Source: Seinonella peptonophila (lineage in GTDB: Bacteria > Bacillota > Bacilli > Thermoactinomycetales > Thermoactinomycetaceae). From it: a stretch of 34,675 nt of DNA. The notes below the pieces were generated by a model, which saw only the letters and a list, made by a program, of their open reading frames with translations, searched no databases and was not told where the DNA came from. This document shows positions 34,225 through 34,675 of the stretch, piece by piece; position 1 is the first letter of the stretch; each line of letters begins with the position of its first letter. The position numbers and the translations under genes were made by a program. Location of the stretch: contig NZ_FQVL01000021.1 of assembly GCF_900129355.1 (NCBI RefSeq), positions 1 through 34,675 of the forward strand, written 5' to 3'.

Positions 34225-34540
34225 GTATAATCGAACACATGAGCGGTGCTCATCCTGCTTGTAGCAGCCTTTGTTCCTGTGTACATTATGGTATGAGGTT
34301 CAAGCGGCGAACCAATCTCTCCCGCTTGGTAAAACCATAAGAGTGAGTGATGGAACCGAAACTAGCGTACTGGTAACAGGTACGCCGCCCATGTAGATAC
34401 ATGCAACAGAAGTTGTAGAACTGCATGGGATGGGCTGATGGGACAGCCCCTAGCTTGGGAGTTGCACGAAGCAGAAATGAATCCAGTGCGCGAACTACCC
34501 AAGAATCCCACGCTTTTATGCGTGAGGAGTCTCAACTTGT
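34177..34540 (+). mobile_element. IS200/IS605-type relic with an omega-RNA-like right end, no transposase genes
   Basis: The segment ends with CCCAAGAATCCC (34498-34509), a hairpin CACGC/GCGTG (34509-34513, 34520-34524) and GAGGAGTCTCAAC. This is the layout of right ends of tnpB-bearing IS200/IS605 elements, where the end also encodes the guide RNA scaffold. The ~300 bases before it are GC-richer than their surroundings and full of short stems, for example GGGCTG..CAGCCC near 34430 and CATGTA/TACATG near 34390. No TnpA or TnpB frame is present. It could be a deleted element or a non-autonomous one. A similar right end is at 8011-8054. Confidence 0.5.
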
Positions 34541-34582
34541 ACTATAAACATCTTTCACAAACCTAACAATTTACTAGATATA

Positions 34583-34675
34583 GAGGTTGTTGCATAATTA
34601 ATCGCTAAACCCAAAGGGTTAGCGGTTCCAAGGTGCTTTTCGAGTGGAAATGTCCATCCACTTATTCATTAATCG
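34583..34675. mobile_element. Left end of an insertion sequence (partial, runs off the window)
   Basis: GAGGTTGTTGCAT at 34583 begins a 22-base end that matches, inverted, the end at 103-121. Just inside is a hairpin, CGCTAAACCC/GGGTTAGCG (34602-34620), which could block transcription into a transposase gene. The transposase itself is not in the window. Confidence 0.55.

Noticed and set aside
34177-34540. Group II intron or rRNA fragment
   Set aside because: No domain V-like hairpin, no intron-encoded protein and no rRNA signature blocks; the right end fits an IS605-type element better.

Overview
The window looks like a chromosomal segment of a low-GC, Gram-positive endospore former (Bacillales; the gene mix would suit a Thermoactinomycetaceae-like genome, but that family is an inference). 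The signs are strong AGGAGG-type ribosome binding sites, frequent TTG/GTG starts, lipobox lipoproteins, an LPxTA sortase substrate, class II fumarase, an ACT-domain malic enzyme, and AdhR/AdhA-, YjgB- and MapB-like proteins. Both window edges carry what appear to be ends of one insertion sequence: the terminal repeat at 103-121 returns in opposite sense at 34583-34604. The segment therefore probably lies between two copies of that element.

Left part (1-9366): a membrane-anchored SH3-like protein; a four-gene minus-strand operon of three unrecognised proteins and a Ycf46-like AAA+ ATPase (1071-3887); a CAP-domain lipoprotein; a large coiled-coil membrane protein (4738-6438); glmM (phosphoglucosamine mutase); a lipoprotein and a small membrane protein. 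The hairpin after glmM resembles the right end of an IS200/IS605-type element.

Middle (9385-24000): a sortase-anchored repeat protein; an operon of two IucA/IucC-type siderophore synthetases joined to an ArsB-type transporter; a compact minus-strand cluster of four tiny proteins, two of them arginine-rich paralogues, behind a candidate sigma-K promoter; msrA-fumC; adaB/adaA (alkylation repair); malic enzyme; and a secreted NlpC/P60 hydrolase.

Right part (23941-32425): an orphan PRD/EIIB/EIIA regulator; a LysR regulator divergent from a transglutaminase-like gene and a class D beta-lactamase; a YjgB-like protein; and an aldehyde-response module (SDR, AdhA, divergent MerR-type AdhR) with a textbook 19-bp-spacer MerR promoter. 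The last 2.2 kb (32430-34675) is decayed or acquired DNA: a frameshifted PucR tail, a GC-rich MapB-type methionine aminopeptidase, relics of a RelE-like toxin and a TetR regulator, an IS605-like RNA/right-end relic, and the IS end. No tRNA, rRNA or CRISPR array was seen.
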